NCBI GenBank assembly: GCA_947447985.1
Contig: CANFLX010000014.1
Coordinates: 1 to 62,752, forward strand
DNA from: Comamonadaceae bacterium
GTDB taxonomy: Bacteria > Pseudomonadota > Gammaproteobacteria > Burkholderiales > Burkholderiaceae_C
Length of the DNA: 62,752 nucleotides
Direction of reading: 5' to 3'
Position 1 is the stretch's first letter; every line of letters begins with the position of its first letter. Below, piece after piece: positions 44,740-54,701 of the stretch. The notes under the pieces are model-generated. The model was not told the DNA's origin, ran no database searches, and saw nothing but the letters and a program-made list of their open reading frames with translations. Position numbers and translations under genes: made by a program.

Positions 44740-45714
44740 ATGCAGGTTTTTCGCGGTTTCAAGCACCCAGGACTGGCTCCCGCCTGCGCCCTGACCATCG
44801 GCAACTTTGACGGCGTCCACCGGGGCCACCAGGCCATGCTGGCGCTCCTTCGCAGCGAGGCCCAGCAGCGCGGCGTGCCCAGCTGCGTCATGACCTTCGA
44901 GCCCCACCCACGCGACTACTTTGCCCGCCTGGCGCGCCAGCCCGATCTGGCCCCCAGCCGTGTAGGCACTTTCCGCGACAAGATTGCCGATCTGGCCCAC
45001 TGTGGCGTGGACCAGGTGGTGGTGCTGCCCTTCAACGCGCGCCTGGCGTCGCTCAGTCCGCAAGGCTTTGTGAAAGAGGTGCTGGTAGACGGGGTGGGCG
45101 CCAACTACGTGTTGGTGGGTGACGACTTCCGCTTCGGGGCCAAACGCGCGGGCGACTACGCCCTGCTGGACGCCGCAGGCACCGCCCACGGTTTTGACGT
45201 GGCGCGCATGAACAGCTACGAGGTGCACGGCCTGCGCGTCTCCAGCTCTGCGGTGCGCGAGGCCTTGGGCGATGGCCGCCTGGACGATGCGGCGCGCTTG
45301 CTCGGCCGCCCTTACCGCGTGTCGGGCCACATCGTGCACGGGCGCAAGCTGGGGCGCAGCCTGGGCTTTCGCACCCTCAATTTGCGTTTTGCACATTGGA
45401 AACCCGCCACCAGCGGTATTTTTGTGGTGCTGGTGCACGGCCTGACCGACAAACCACTGGCGGGTGTGGCCAATTTTGGCGTGCGCCCCTCGCTGGACGC
45501 CAACGATGTCAACGGCGGCCGCGTACTCCTGGAAACCTATTGCCTGGACTGGCCCGCGTCGCTGGGCAGCGAGGGGGGCTACGGTAAAATCGTCAGCGTG
45601 GAACTGCTTCATAAACTGCACGACGAACGCAAATACGACGGCCTGGACGCCCTGACCCAAGGGATACAGCGCGACTGCGACGACGCGCGCGCCTGGCTGA
45701 GCGCCCGAATTTGA
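44740..45714 (+). CDS. ribF: Bifunctional riboflavin kinase / FAD synthetase
   Basis: A 324-residue enzyme that makes FMN and FAD from riboflavin. The N-terminal FAD synthetase half has TIGNFDGVHRGHQAML (nucleotidyltransferase HxGH) and FEPHPRDYF; the C-terminal kinase half has GRKLGRSLGFRTLNL and GVANFGVRPS. ATG 44740 (MQVFRGFKHPG) is preferred because the family's conserved start is here; GTG 44674 and 44716 are also open. Upstream of ileS and lspA, the order ribF-ileS-lspA is a classic conserved cluster. No FMN riboswitch is seen. Confidence 0.94.
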   Translation: MQVFRGFKHPGLAPACALTIGNFDGVHRGHQAMLALLRSEAQQRGVPSCVMTFEPHPRDYFARLARQPDLAPSRVGTFRDKIADLAHCGVDQVVVLPFNARLASLSPQGFVKEVLVDGVGANYVLVGDDFRFGAKRAGDYALLDAAGTAHGFDVARMNSYEVHGLRVSSSAVREALGDGRLDDAARLLGRPYRVSGHIVHGRKLGRSLGFRTLNLRFAHWKPATSGIFVVLVHGLTDKPLAGVANFGVRPSLDANDVNGGRVLLETYCLDWPASLGSEGGYGKIVSVELLHKLHDERKYDGLDALTQGIQRDCDDARAWLSARI

Positions 45715-45826
45715 CCGGGCACCCCAGCGCACCTTGCCCCGCGCACCTCGACGGGCCTGCCCCCAAGGCACTGCCATCGTCCCCGCCGTTCCCTTTTGCC
45801 ACCCGGCACCGACTTAGAGATTTCCT

Positions 45827-48709
45827 ATGACCGACACCGTTGACTACCGCAGCACCCTGAACCTGCCCGATACACCCTTTCCCATGCGCGGCGACCTGCC
45901 CAAGCGCGAGCCGGGCTGGGTCCAAGCCTGGAACGAGGCCGGCCTGTACAAGCGCTTGCGCGCGTCCCGCATCGGTGCGCCGCTGTTTGTTTTGCACGAC
46001 GGCCCACCCTATGCCAATGGCCAACTCCACATTGGCCACGCCTTGAACAAAGTGCTCAAGGACATGATTGTCAAGTCCAAGCAGCTCGCAGGCTTTGACG
46101 CCCAGTACATCCCCGGCTGGGACTGCCACGGTTTGCCGATTGAAAACGCGATTGAAAAGCTGCACGGCCGCAAACTCAGCCGCGACGACATGCAGGCCAA
46201 GAGCCGCGCCTTTGCCACCGCCCAGATTGACCAGCAGCGCGAAGACTTCAAGCGCCTGGGCGTGCTGGGCGACTGGGAGCGCCCCTACCGCACCATGGAC
46301 TTTGCCAACGAGGCGGGCGAGATCCGCGCTTTCAAGCGCGTGATTGAGCGCGGCTTTGTCTACCGGGGGCTCAAGCCCGTTTACTGGTGCTTTGACTGCG
46401 GCTCCAGCCTGGCCGAGTTTGAAATTGAATATGCCGACAAAAAGAGCGACACGCTGGACGTGGCCTTCGAGTCGGCAGACAAAGCGGCATTGGCTGCGGC
46501 CTTTGGCCTGAGCGCCCTGCCCTCGGCCACCCAATCCGCCTTTGCCGTGATTTGGACCACGACCGCTTGGACCATTCCCGCCAACCAGGCGCTCAATGCC
46601 AACCCCGCCATCACCTACGCCCTGGTGGACACACCGCGCGGCTACTTGGTATTGGCCGCGTCGTTGGTGGACAAATGCCTGGAACGCTATGGCCAGACTG
46701 GTACCGTGGTGGCAACGGCTTTGGGCGAAAAGCTCGGCGGCCTGAACTTCAAACATCCCTTGCACGACGTGCACGAAGGTTACCGCCGCCTCTCGCCCGT
46801 GTACCTGGCCGACTACGTGAGCGAAGGCGATGGCACGGGCATGGTGCACTCGTCTCCCGCCTATGGCGTGGACGACTTCAATAGCTGTGTGGCGCATGGC
46901 CTGAAGTACGACGACATCTTGAACCCGGTGCAGGGCAATGGCAGCTATGCCGAGGACCTGCCCTTGTTTGGCGGCATGAACATCTGGAAAGCCTGCCCCC
47001 GCATCATTGAAGTGCTGGGCCAGAGCGACCGCCTGATGGCCACCCACGCGATCACCCACAGCTACCCGCACTGCTGGCGCCACAAGACGCCGGTGATCTA
47101 CCGCGCAGCCGCCCAGTGGTTTGTGCGCATGGACGAAGGCCCGGGCGTCTTCACCAAAGACAAAGCACCCAAAACGCTGCGCCAGCTGGCCTTGGATGCG
47201 ATTGGGGAAACGCGTTTCTACCCCGAGAACGGCAAAACCCGCCTGCGCGACATGATTGCCAACCGCCCCGACTGGTGCATTTCGCGCCAGCGCAGCTGGG
47301 GCGTGCCCGTGCCGTTTTTCTTGCACAAAGACAGTGGTGAATTGCACCCCCGCACCATGGCCATCCTGGACCAGGCGGCCGACATCGTGCAGCACGGCGG
47401 CATTGAGGCCTGGAGCCGCGCCACGGTCGAGGACATCTTGTGCCAACCGGGTGACGAGCCTCAGGCGTACACCAAGAGCACCGACATTTTGGAAGTCTGG
47501 TTTGACAGCGGCTCCACCTTTGAGCACGTGCTGCGTGGCAGCCACAAAGACGCCTACGACCGCGCGCCTCACCACGAGCAAGGGCCGGAGACCGACCTCT
47601 ACCTTGAAGGCCACGACCAGCACCGCGGCTGGTTCCACAGCTCCTTGCTGCTGGGCTGTGCCCTGTATGACCGCGCGCCCTACAAAGGTCTGCTGACCCA
47701 CGGTTTTGCCACCGACGGCCAAGGCCGCAAGATGAGCAAAAGCCTGGGCAACACCGTAGCGCCGCAAGAGGTCACCGAAAAAATGGGCGCCGAAATCGTG
47801 CGCCTGTGGGTGGCTTCCACCGACTATTCGGGCGACCTGAACATCGACGCCAAAATTCTGGCGCGGGTGGTGGACACCTACCGCCGGGTGCGCAACACCC
47901 TGAAGTTCTTGCTCGCCAATGTGAGCGACTTTGACCCCACCAAAGACAGCGTGGCAGCAGCCGACATGCTGGAGATCGACCGCTACGCGCTTGCCCGCAC
48001 GGCGCAATTGCAAGCCGACATCCTGGCGCACTTTGCCGATTATGAGTTCCACCCCGTGGTGTCCAAGCTGCAAATTTTTTGCTCCGAAGACCTGGGCGCG
48101 TTTTACCTGGACGTGCTCAAAGACCGGCTCTACACCACCGCGCCCCAGTCGGCGGCACGCCGCTCGGCGCAAACGGCGCTGTGGCACATCACCCAGGCCA
48201 TGTTGCATTGGATGGCGCCCTTCTTGAGCTTTACTGCCGAAGAAGCCTGGGCGACGCTGGGTGCCGAGGGCAAAACGCCCGCCGCGACCCGCGAATCCAT
48301 CTTTATGGACACCTATGTGTCGCTGCCTGCCGCTGACGACGCGCTCTTGGCCAAGTGGGCACGCGTGCGTGAGATTCGCGAAGCGGTGAACAAAGAGATC
48401 GAAGTCTTGCGCGCCGCGGGCCAGGTGGGCGCGTCGCTGCAAGCCGAAGTGCGCTTGACACTGGCGCCTGAGGACTTGGCGCTGCTGCAAAGCCTGGGTG
48501 CCGATGTGAAGTTTGTGTTTATCACCTCCAAGCTCACCTTGGCACAGGGCGACGCCCTGGCGATTGAGGCCACGGCCACCACCGCGACCAAGTGCGAGCG
48601 CTGCTGGCACTACACCGTGGACGTGGGCAGCGATGCGGCGCATCCTGGCATCTGCGGTCGCTGCGTGTCCAACCTCTACGGCACCGGCGAAAGCCGGAGC
48701 GTCGCCTAG
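45827..48709 (+). CDS. ileS: Isoleucine--tRNA ligase
   Basis: A 960-residue class I synthetase. HIGH motif is [13 protein letters not shown]; the editing domain shows [14 protein letters not shown] and [22 protein letters not shown] is [10 protein letters not shown]; the C terminus has a zinc finger with CERC...CGRC near residue 920-945, as in the bacterial type I enzyme. Length matches E. coli IleS (938). The 112-base gap after ribF (45715-45826) is C-rich and shows no structure or T-box. Its TAG shares the last base with lspA's GTG start (TAGTG). Confidence 0.97.
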   Translation: MTDTVDYRSTLNLPDTPFPMRGDLPKREPGWVQAWNEAGLYKRLRASRIGAPLFVLHDGPPYANGQLHIGHALNKVLKDMIVKSKQLAGFDAQYIPGWDCHGLPIENAIEKLHGRKLSRDDMQAKSRAFATAQIDQQREDFKRLGVLGDWERPYRTMDFANEAGEIRAFKRVIERGFVYRGLKPVYWCFDCGSSLAEFEIEYADKKSDTLDVAFESADKAALAAAFGLSALPSATQSAFAVIWTTTAWTIPANQALNANPAITYALVDTPRGYLVLAASLVDKCLERYGQTGTVVATALGEKLGGLNFKHPLHDVHEGYRRLSPVYLADYVSEGDGTGMVHSSPAYGVDDFNSCVAHGLKYDDILNPVQGNGSYAEDLPLFGGMNIWKACPRIIEVLGQSDRLMATHAITHSYPHCWRHKTPVIYRAAAQWFVRMDEGPGVFTKDKAPKTLRQLALDAIGETRFYPENGKTRLRDMIANRPDWCISRQRSWGVPVPFFLHKDSGELHPRTMAILDQAADIVQHGGIEAWSRATVEDILCQPGDEPQAYTKSTDILEVWFDSGSTFEHVLRGSHKDAYDRAPHHEQGPETDLYLEGHDQHRGWFHSSLLLGCALYDRAPYKGLLTHGFATDGQGRKMSKSLGNTVAPQEVTEKMGAEIVRLWVASTDYSGDLNIDAKILARVVDTYRRVRNTLKFLLANVSDFDPTKDSVAAADMLEIDRYALARTAQLQADILAHFADYEFHPVVSKLQIFCSEDLGAFYLDVLKDRLYTTAPQSAARRSAQTALWHITQAMLHWMAPFLSFTAEEAWATLGAEGKTPAATRESIFMDTYVSLPAADDALLAKWARVREIREAVNKEIEVLRAAGQVGASLQAEVRLTLAPEDLALLQSLGADVKFVFITSKLTLAQGDALAIEATATTATKCERCWHYTVDVGSDAAHPGICGRCVSNLYGTGESRSVA

Positions 48710-49206
48710 TGGCGCGGCGTGGCACAGGCACCGGCCCAGGGCTGCCGCACTGGCTGGCCCTGGCCCTGCTGATCGTGATTGCGGACCAGTTCACCAAAGT
48801 GCTGGTGCTGGGCAGTTTTGCACTTGGTGAAGGCCGGGTTGTTACCGATTTTTTCAATCTGGTGCGGGTGCACAACGCGGGTGCCGCGTTTTCCTTTCTG
48901 GCTGGCGCCTCGGGTTGGCAGCGCTGGTTTTTTACCGGCCTGGGGCTGGTGGCTGCGGCGGTGATTGTGTGGATGCTCAGGCAGCACGCGGGACAGCGTC
49001 TGTTTGGCTTTGCCATGGCCTGCATTTTGGGCGGCGCGATTGGCAATGTGATTGACCGCCTGTTGTATGGCTACGTCGTGGACTTTCTGGACTTCCACTG
49101 GGCGGGCATGCACTTTCCCGCCTTCAACGTGGCCGACAGCGCCATCACCGTGGGCGCCATCGGCCTGCTGCTCGACGAGCTGTTGCGGGTGCGTCGCGCC
49201 CGCTAG
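48709..49206 (+). CDS. lspA: Lipoprotein signal peptidase II
   Basis: A 165-residue inner-membrane aspartyl protease that removes the signal peptide of prolipoproteins after lipidation. Four membrane helices; catalytic aspartates are in [15 protein letters not shown] and [14 protein letters not shown] 48709 has GGAG nine bases upstream and overlaps the ileS stop by one base. Its substrates here include the lipoproteins at 28319-29716. It ends four bases from the convergent Bug receptor gene. Confidence 0.95.
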   Translation: MARRGTGTGPGLPHWLALALLIVIADQFTKVLVLGSFALGEGRVVTDFFNLVRVHNAGAAFSFLAGASGWQRWFFTGLGLVAAAVIVWMLRQHAGQRLFGFAMACILGGAIGNVIDRLLYGYVVDFLDFHWAGMHFPAFNVADSAITVGAIGLLLDELLRVRRAR

Positions 49207-49210
49207 GGCA

Positions 49211-50215
49211 TCAATCCACCGTTGCGCCGGAGTCCTTGACGAGCTTGCCCAGGCGCACGTTCTCTTTCTTGATCAGGTCGGCGAACTGCGCGGCGGTGCC
49301 GCCCACCACCGGCGATCCAATGGTTTCCCATTTCTTTTGGAAATCGGGTTGTTGAAAAATCGTGTTGAGCGTGCTGTTGAGCTTGTCCACAATCGGCTGC
49401 GGTGTGCCAGAGCGCACTGCAATGCCATGCCAGGCCGTCATTTCAAAGCCAGGCACCCCTGCTTCCGCCATCGTGGGTACGTTGGGCAAGGTGGGGCTGC
49501 GCTTGGCCGAGGTGACCGCCAGGGGCGTGAGCTTGCCGCCTTGGATGTGGGGCAGAGAGCTGGCAATGATGTCAAACATCACGCCCACCTGGCCACCCAG
49601 CACGTCGTTGAGCGCGGGCCCTGCGCCACGGTAGGGGATGTGGGCCAGGTTGGTATCCAGCTGGGTGTTAAAGAGCTCGCCCGCCAAGTGCTGGGGTGTG
49701 CCGTTGCCGGCCGAAGCAAAGCTCAGACTTGTCTTTTGCACTTTGAGCAGGTTCACCAACTCTTTGACGGTTTTGACACCCACTTTGGGGTTCACTTCCA
49801 GCACCAGCGGAAACGATGAAATTTGCATCACCGGCGCCAAGTCGGTCTGCGGATTAAAAGGCATGGATTTGTACAGGGTGGGGTTCACCGCCATGGGCCC
49901 GCTGGCGGCTAGCAAGATGGTGTAACCGTCGGCAGGCGCCTGTTTGGCTACCTCGGCACTGCCGGTGTTGCCCCCTGCCCCACTCTTGTTGTCCACGATC
50001 ACGGTCACGCCCAGGCGGGTTTGAAGCTCGGTCTGCAGCAAGCGGGCCATCAGGTCGGTCGGACCGCCCGGTGGGTAGGGCACCACAAAACGGATATTTT
50101 TGCTGGGGTAGGCATCCTCCGCGCTCGCCTGCAAAGGCACAGCCCATGCCAAACCGGCACAAAGCAAGGCGCTGAACACGCCGCGGCGGCGGCGATAAGT
50201 CATTGAATTTTTCAT
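49211..50215 (-). CDS. Bug/TctC-family tripartite tricarboxylate transporter receptor
   Basis: A 334-residue periplasmic solute receptor: signal peptide ends near residue 32 (VPLQASAEDAYPS), followed by the TctC/Bug fold with VRFVVPYPPGGPTDLMARL-like start, VDNKSGAGGNTGSAEVAKQAPADGYT and HGIAVRSGTPQPIVDKLNS. Such receptors bind carboxylates or related small acids and are very abundant in Burkholderiales, usually without their membrane partners. It follows the BKACE gene by 58 bases on the same strand; the two may handle uptake and breakdown of one acid. The ligand is unknown. Confidence 0.92.
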   Translation of the reverse strand: MKNSMTYRRRRGVFSALLCAGLAWAVPLQASAEDAYPSKNIRFVVPYPPGGPTDLMARLLQTELQTRLGVTVIVDNKSGAGGNTGSAEVAKQAPADGYTILLAASGPMAVNPTLYKSMPFNPQTDLAPVMQISSFPLVLEVNPKVGVKTVKELVNLLKVQKTSLSFASAGNGTPQHLAGELFNTQLDTNLAHIPYRGAGPALNDVLGGQVGVMFDIIASSLPHIQGGKLTPLAVTSAKRSPTLPNVPTMAEAGVPGFEMTAWHGIAVRSGTPQPIVDKLNSTLNTIFQQPDFQKKWETIGSPVVGGTAAQFADLIKKENVRLGKLVKDSGATVD

Positions 50216-50273
50216 GGTGTCTCCTGCTGTTTATGGTTTGAAAAAGGGAAGCTGCTGCTTTGCAGCAGTTGGC

Positions 50274-51086
50274 TCATCTGCCAAATTGGGCGCGCACCTC
50301 ATGGGCGCTGGCCAGGGCTCGCCCAAGGCTCTGCGCAGCCTGTGCAGCCTGAGCGACCAGGGCCGCATTGTCCGGGGCCACCGTGCCGTCTTTGAGCTGC
50401 AGGTTGTTCTCAAATCCTACCCGCACATGGCCACCCAGGGCGGCCGCGGCAGTGACACAGGCGTGCTCGGTAGCACCGAAAGCACACACCGCCCAAGGCT
50501 CGGGACCGGTGTGGGCGTGCACAAAGGGCACCACATCCAGCGGGTTGGATTGTTGCCCCGCCGTATAGCGCCCCAGCACAAACAGCAAAAACCAAGGCGC
50601 ATCGGGCACCACGCCCCGCCCACGCAAGGTGCGCCAGCGCTGCAGGTCCACCGTGTCGTAGGCGATGACCTGGGTCATCACTTTTTCACGCGCGAGCCAG
50701 CCAAAAAAATCGGCCAACCCGGCGTCACCAATCTCGGGCTGATCAAGCTCGCGCAACCCGACCGACACGGCCTCCGGGCGCAGCGCTTGCACCATGGCAA
50801 TTTGTGCGGGTGCCTGGTAGACCTTGGCTGCCTCGCTGGTCACCTGCAAAACGAGTTCTTGGCCCACCGCTTTTTTCACCGCAGCCAACGCGATGCGGTA
50901 GCCCTCGACATCCAGACTGTGACGCCCTTGGGCATCACGGATGTGCAAATGCAACATGGACGCGCCCGCATCCAGACAGGCTTTGGCGGTGGTGGCCATG
51001 TGCTCAGGCGTCAAAGGCACTTGCGCATGGTCGGTGTGTTGCTTGTACGCGCCGTTGGGTGCCGAGGTGATGATGAGGGGTTCCAT
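50274..51086 (-). CDS. BKACE-family beta-keto acid cleavage enzyme (DUF849)
   Basis: A 270-residue TIM-barrel zinc enzyme. Zinc ligands are His-x-His in SMLHLHIRDAQGRHSLD, with Arg/Glu substrate residues in VSVGLRELDQ and the C-terminal VRVGFENNLQLKDGT (usual form VRVGLEDNL). The family cleaves beta-keto acids with acetyl-CoA, as in 3-keto-5-aminohexanoate cleavage in lysine fermentation; here the substrate is unknown. ATG 51086 is chosen; an upstream TTG at 51119 would overlap the glycosyltransferase gene. It is followed by a Bug receptor. Confidence 0.9.
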   Translation of the reverse strand: MEPLIITSAPNGAYKQHTDHAQVPLTPEHMATTAKACLDAGASMLHLHIRDAQGRHSLDVEGYRIALAAVKKAVGQELVLQVTSEAAKVYQAPAQIAMVQALRPEAVSVGLRELDQPEIGDAGLADFFGWLAREKVMTQVIAYDTVDLQRWRTLRGRGVVPDAPWFLLFVLGRYTAGQQSNPLDVVPFVHAHTGPEPWAVCAFGATEHACVTAAAALGGHVRVGFENNLQLKDGTVAPDNAALVAQAAQAAQSLGRALASAHEVRAQFGR

Positions 51087-51115
51087 GGGTTCCGATTTGT
51101 TGGTGGTGGCAGGTA

Positions 51116-52795
51116 TCAAGGTTGCGGGGTGAGCTTAAGCACGCGCATGCGATCCAAGGGCTCTGCGCCTTTGGCCAGTTTGAGCTGCCGTGGCAAGGTG
51201 CCGGTCTTGTGGTCAACCCAGTCAGCCTGGGCCAGTGTCTCGGTTTGCACAGGCAAACCATCCAGCTCCGATAGCTGCGCTTCTTTGATCACCAGCAAGT
51301 ACGGTGTGCCGATGCGAGGCAATTGGCTCGTATTTTGAACACCTTCACTGGGCGCGCCGCGGTAGATACCCAGCTCCCAGGCGACGATCGGGTCCAACTG
51401 GTACACATAGACTGGCGTGCTGCGGTCCTGCGCCAGCAGCTGGTTCACGTTGTAAGCCACGGCGAAACGCAGATAGGCGCTGAGCGTCATGCACTCCAAG
51501 AACAGGTACAGCATGCAGACCGCCATCACGGGGTAAATCAGTGCAGTGAAGCGGCGCAAGTGCTCTCGCTGCACCACCGCGTAAACCGCCAGCGCAATAG
51601 CCATGGCCGCCATCCAACCCAGCAACCAGAGATGGGCCACGTACACCGCCATCGAAAAGGTCAATGCCAGAGTAAAAACGATGACGCCGACCTGCGCAAT
51701 GAAAAATGGCATGCTGGTGCGCTGCAAGTACTGAACCATGAACTGCGCACACAGAATCACGGCGAAGGGAAACAGGATGACCGTGTAGTAGTCCAGCTGA
51801 AACGCGGTGGCGCTGAACAGCGCAAAGGTCACAAAAAACGAGCCGCACAAAAAGATGAACTTGGAGCGTTCGTCCACTGTCTGCCCCGACAAAGCCCGCA
51901 AGCCAGCGACAAGCGCAGCGACAAACGTGGCCACCCAGGGCAAGAAGGCCCAGATGAACACATGCACAAAGTACAGCGGCGTGCCCTCTTGGTTCTTGAT
52001 CGGGCCCGAATTGAAAAACCGCCCGAACTGGCTGTCCCACACGAAGAAGCGGATGCCCGATACGCCAGTCTTGCCAAACACCACCTTCTCGGGGTGCGCG
52101 TCAAACTGCAGGTACAAAGACCAGACCTCGGGGAAAGTGAACAGCAGCGACAAGGCCAATGCCAGCCACCATTTGCCACTGACAAAGTTGCGCCACTGGC
52201 CTTTGTAAAGCCACACACAAGACAAGCCACTGCCAATGGTGATCAGGGTAAAAATGCCCTTGGTCATCACCGAGATGGCGCTAAACATTGCGCCCAGCAG
52301 CAGGTATTTGGCCTTGGCCTGCGCGTCAAAGCGCAGCCAGTAGTAGCAGGCGGCGGTGATGCTGCCCGTTAAAAAAGCCTCGGCCTTGATGGCACTCGAC
52401 GTGTACATCAGGTGGTAGGTGGACACCACCATCAACAAGGCCACCAATGCGACGTCCCGGCCATACAAAAGCCGCGCAATGCGGTAGGTGTAGTAGCTTG
52501 CCAGCAGGTGAAACAGGAATCCTGTCAGGATGTAGTTGAAGGTGCTGACGCCGCCGATTTTGAAAAACAGCGCCGTCACCCAAAACGGAAAGTGCGGCTT
52601 GTCCAGCCAGTCCAGGTGGTCCAGCACCAGGTCGCCCCAATTGCCCGTAAGGGCGATGTGCTGCGACAGTGCTGCGTACAGCACCGAGTCGCCCTCGTTG
52701 ATGATGGGCGTAAAAAGCGAGGCCGCATTGACCAGCAGGCTAATGACGATCGCCCACCGGATGTGGCGGGCGAGCTGAGGGTCGAATCGCGTCAT
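51116..52795 (-). CDS. GT39/ArnT-like membrane glycosyltransferase
   Basis: A 559-residue multi-spanning protein with about 11-12 hydrophobic helices. The first loop has INEGDSVLYAALSQHIALTGNW, the ArnT/PMT pattern with an acidic pair, followed by LDWLDKPHFPFWVTALFFKIGG; such enzymes use polyprenyl-linked sugars to glycosylate lipid A or other envelope molecules. A C-terminal soluble domain (~430-559) is shorter than in E. coli ArnT. The stop touches the upstream TTG of the BKACE gene, yet their functions do not match, so the arrangement may be accidental. The acceptor is unknown. Confidence 0.88.
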   Translation of the reverse strand: MTRFDPQLARHIRWAIVISLLVNAASLFTPIINEGDSVLYAALSQHIALTGNWGDLVLDHLDWLDKPHFPFWVTALFFKIGGVSTFNYILTGFLFHLLASYYTYRIARLLYGRDVALVALLMVVSTYHLMYTSSAIKAEAFLTGSITAACYYWLRFDAQAKAKYLLLGAMFSAISVMTKGIFTLITIGSGLSCVWLYKGQWRNFVSGKWWLALALSLLFTFPEVWSLYLQFDAHPEKVVFGKTGVSGIRFFVWDSQFGRFFNSGPIKNQEGTPLYFVHVFIWAFLPWVATFVAALVAGLRALSGQTVDERSKFIFLCGSFFVTFALFSATAFQLDYYTVILFPFAVILCAQFMVQYLQRTSMPFFIAQVGVIVFTLALTFSMAVYVAHLWLLGWMAAMAIALAVYAVVQREHLRRFTALIYPVMAVCMLYLFLECMTLSAYLRFAVAYNVNQLLAQDRSTPVYVYQLDPIVAWELGIYRGAPSEGVQNTSQLPRIGTPYLLVIKEAQLSELDGLPVQTETLAQADWVDHKTGTLPRQLKLAKGAEPLDRMRVLKLTPQP

Positions 52796-52820
52796 GGGGA
52801 CGCCTTCGCCGAGGCGTGCC

Positions 52821-53816
52821 TCACAGCGTCAGGATGGTGCAACCGGTGGTCTTGCGTGCTTCCAGGTCGCGGTGGGCCTGCTGCACTTCTTCCAGCGGGT
52901 AGCGTTGGTCAATGTGAATATGCACCTTGCCACTGGTCACGGCCTCGAACAGGTCATCGGCGATTTCTTGCGTGCTTTCGCGGGTGGCGATGTGGGTGAA
53001 CAGGGTTTGGCGGGTGAGATAAATCGACCCCTTGGGGCCCAAGATGCCGGGTGCCACAGGCGCCACGGGGCCGGAGGCATTGCCAAAGCTGGCCATCAGG
53101 CCAAAGGGCGAGAGGCAGTCCAAGGACTTGTCGAAAGTGTCTTTGCCCACCGAGTCGTAGACCACTTTGACGCCTTTGCCGCCGGTGATCTCTTTGACCC
53201 GCGCCACAAAGTCCTCGGTGGCGTAGTTGATGGCCACGGCAGCGCCATTTTTCAGGGCCAGCGCGCACTTGGCGTCCGAGCCTGCGGTGCCAATGAGCTT
53301 TAAGCCCAGGGCCTTGGCCCACTGGCAAGCAATCAGACCCACGCCACCAGCGGCGGCGTGAAACAGGACGTAGTCACCGGCCTGCAGACCGCCCTGGGGC
53401 AAGGTGCGCTTGAGCAGGTACTGCGCCGTCATGCCCTTGAGCATCATGGCAGCGCCCGTCTCAAAACTGATGGCGTCGGGCAGCTTGCACACGCATTTGG
53501 CGGGCATGACGCGGCGTTCGCAGTAAGCGCCGGGAGGCTGGCTGGCATAGGCCGCGCGGTCGCCGACCTGCAGATGGGTGACACCCGCGCCCACGGCTTC
53601 AATCACACCTGCGGCTTCCATGCCCAGTTGCACTGGCAAGCTCATGGGATACAGGCCGCTGCGCTGGTACACGTCGATGTAGTTCAGGCCGACGGCGTGG
53701 TGACGAATGCGCACCTCGCCGGGGCCAGGTTCACCCACCGCAATGTGCACCAGGCGCATTTGCTCGGGGCCGCCGTGCTGGTCGATTTGAATGGAACGCG
53801 AAAGGTTGGAAGTCAT
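52821..53816 (-). CDS. NAD(P)H:quinone oxidoreductase (zinc-independent MDR family)
   Basis: A 331-residue medium-chain reductase resembling E. coli QorA. The quinone-reductase signature NYIDVYQRSGLYP lies near residue 47, the NADPH motif HAAAGGVGLIACQWAKALG near 155, and the C-terminal YPLEEVQQAHRDLEARKTTG is typical; no zinc-binding cysteine cluster is present. It reduces quinones or unsaturated ketones using NADPH. Likely cotranscribed with SDR upstream or with the glycosyltransferase 25 bases downstream; no specific pathway can be assigned. Confidence 0.92.
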   Translation of the reverse strand: MTSNLSRSIQIDQHGGPEQMRLVHIAVGEPGPGEVRIRHHAVGLNYIDVYQRSGLYPMSLPVQLGMEAAGVIEAVGAGVTHLQVGDRAAYASQPPGAYCERRVMPAKCVCKLPDAISFETGAAMMLKGMTAQYLLKRTLPQGGLQAGDYVLFHAAAGGVGLIACQWAKALGLKLIGTAGSDAKCALALKNGAAVAINYATEDFVARVKEITGGKGVKVVYDSVGKDTFDKSLDCLSPFGLMASFGNASGPVAPVAPGILGPKGSIYLTRQTLFTHIATRESTQEIADDLFEAVTSGKVHIHIDQRYPLEEVQQAHRDLEARKTTGCTILTL

Positions 53817-53903
53817 GGCAAAAAGCTCCGAACAAAGTTACGAGGGAAAGGGTTGTGAATTTGGCAGTTTGAATGATTATGAGGGGCGCTTGCCCCGCGC
53901 CGC

Positions 53904-54698
53904 CTAGAAGGTACCAGCAAATGCGCCGCCATCCACCAGCAGATTTTGCCCTGTGATGTAGCCCGCCTTGGGGCTGCACAAAAAGGCGCACAAGGCACCA
54001 AATTCTTGCGGCGAGCCAAAGCGTTGCGCCGGAATGCCCTTGCGCCGCTGCGCGGCCACGGCCTCCACACTTTGGCCGGATTTGCTTGCGGCCGCTGCAA
54101 AGTTGCTGTTCAAACGGTCGGTGTCAAAGGCTCCGGGCAAGAGGTTGTTGATAGTCACGCCTTGCGCCGCAATACCGCTGCGCGCCAGGCCCGCCACGAA
54201 GCCGGTCAGGCCGCTGCGCGCGCCGTTGGACAAACCCAGCGTGTCAATGGGCGCTTTCACCGCGCTGGACGTGATGTTGATGATGCGGCCAAAACCCCGT
54301 GCCGCCATGCCATCCACCGTGGCTTTGATCAACTCGATCGGGGTGAGCATGTTGGCATCGACCGCGCGCATCCACTCCTCGCGGCCCCAGTCCCGAAAAT
54401 TACCGACCGGCGGGCCACCGGCGTTGGTCACCACAATGTCAAAGTCCGCCCGCAGGGCCCATACGGCCGCTCGACCGGCCTCGGTCGTGATGTCCTGCGC
54501 GCAGGTCTGGACCTGCGCGGCCTGGCCTGGTGCGAGCGTGGAGCGGATGGCTGCAGCCCCCTCTTCCAGCACCTCGGCGCGGCGCGCCACCATGAGCACA
54601 TTCACACCCTCTTGGGCCAGCGCCTGCGCGCAACCCCAGCCCAGGCCCCGGCTCGCGCCGCACACCAAAGCCCACTTGCCCCTCAGTTCCAAATCCAT
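53904..54698 (-). CDS. SDR-family oxidoreductase
   Basis: A 264-residue classical short-chain dehydrogenase. Cofactor motif GASRGLGWGCAQALA is near residue 14 and the NNAG equivalent is VTNAGGPPVG. The catalytic segment is INITSSAVKAPIDTLGLSNGARSGL: the serine is present, but the usual Tyr-x-x-x-Lys reads Ser-Asn-Gly-Ala-Arg, so the tyrosine and lysine appear replaced, as in some 'atypical' SDRs of this VTNAGGPP type. It begins three bases after the EamA-like gene, probably one transcript. Confidence 0.9.
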   Translation of the reverse strand: MDLELRGKWALVCGASRGLGWGCAQALAQEGVNVLMVARRAEVLEEGAAAIRSTLAPGQAAQVQTCAQDITTEAGRAAVWALRADFDIVVTNAGGPPVGNFRDWGREEWMRAVDANMLTPIELIKATVDGMAARGFGRIINITSSAVKAPIDTLGLSNGARSGLTGFVAGLARSGIAAQGVTINNLLPGAFDTDRLNSNFAAAASKSGQSVEAVAAQRRKGIPAQRFGSPQEFGALCAFLCSPKAGYITGQNLLVDGGAFAGTF

Positions 54699-54701
54699 GG
54701 T

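Noticed and set aside
45715-45826. T-box or other tRNA-sensing leader upstream of ileS
   Set aside because: The 112-base C-rich gap shows no specifier stem or T-box sequence, and T-boxes are not expected in this phylum.
45593-48643. 1016-codon open frame on the minus strand opposite ileS, and similar long frames opposite valS (20669-22816) and lpdA (31952-33637)
   Set aside because: They mirror well-defined synthetase and dehydrogenase genes, have no recognisable domains and unnatural His/Gln/Gly composition; long antisense frames are expected in GC-rich genes.
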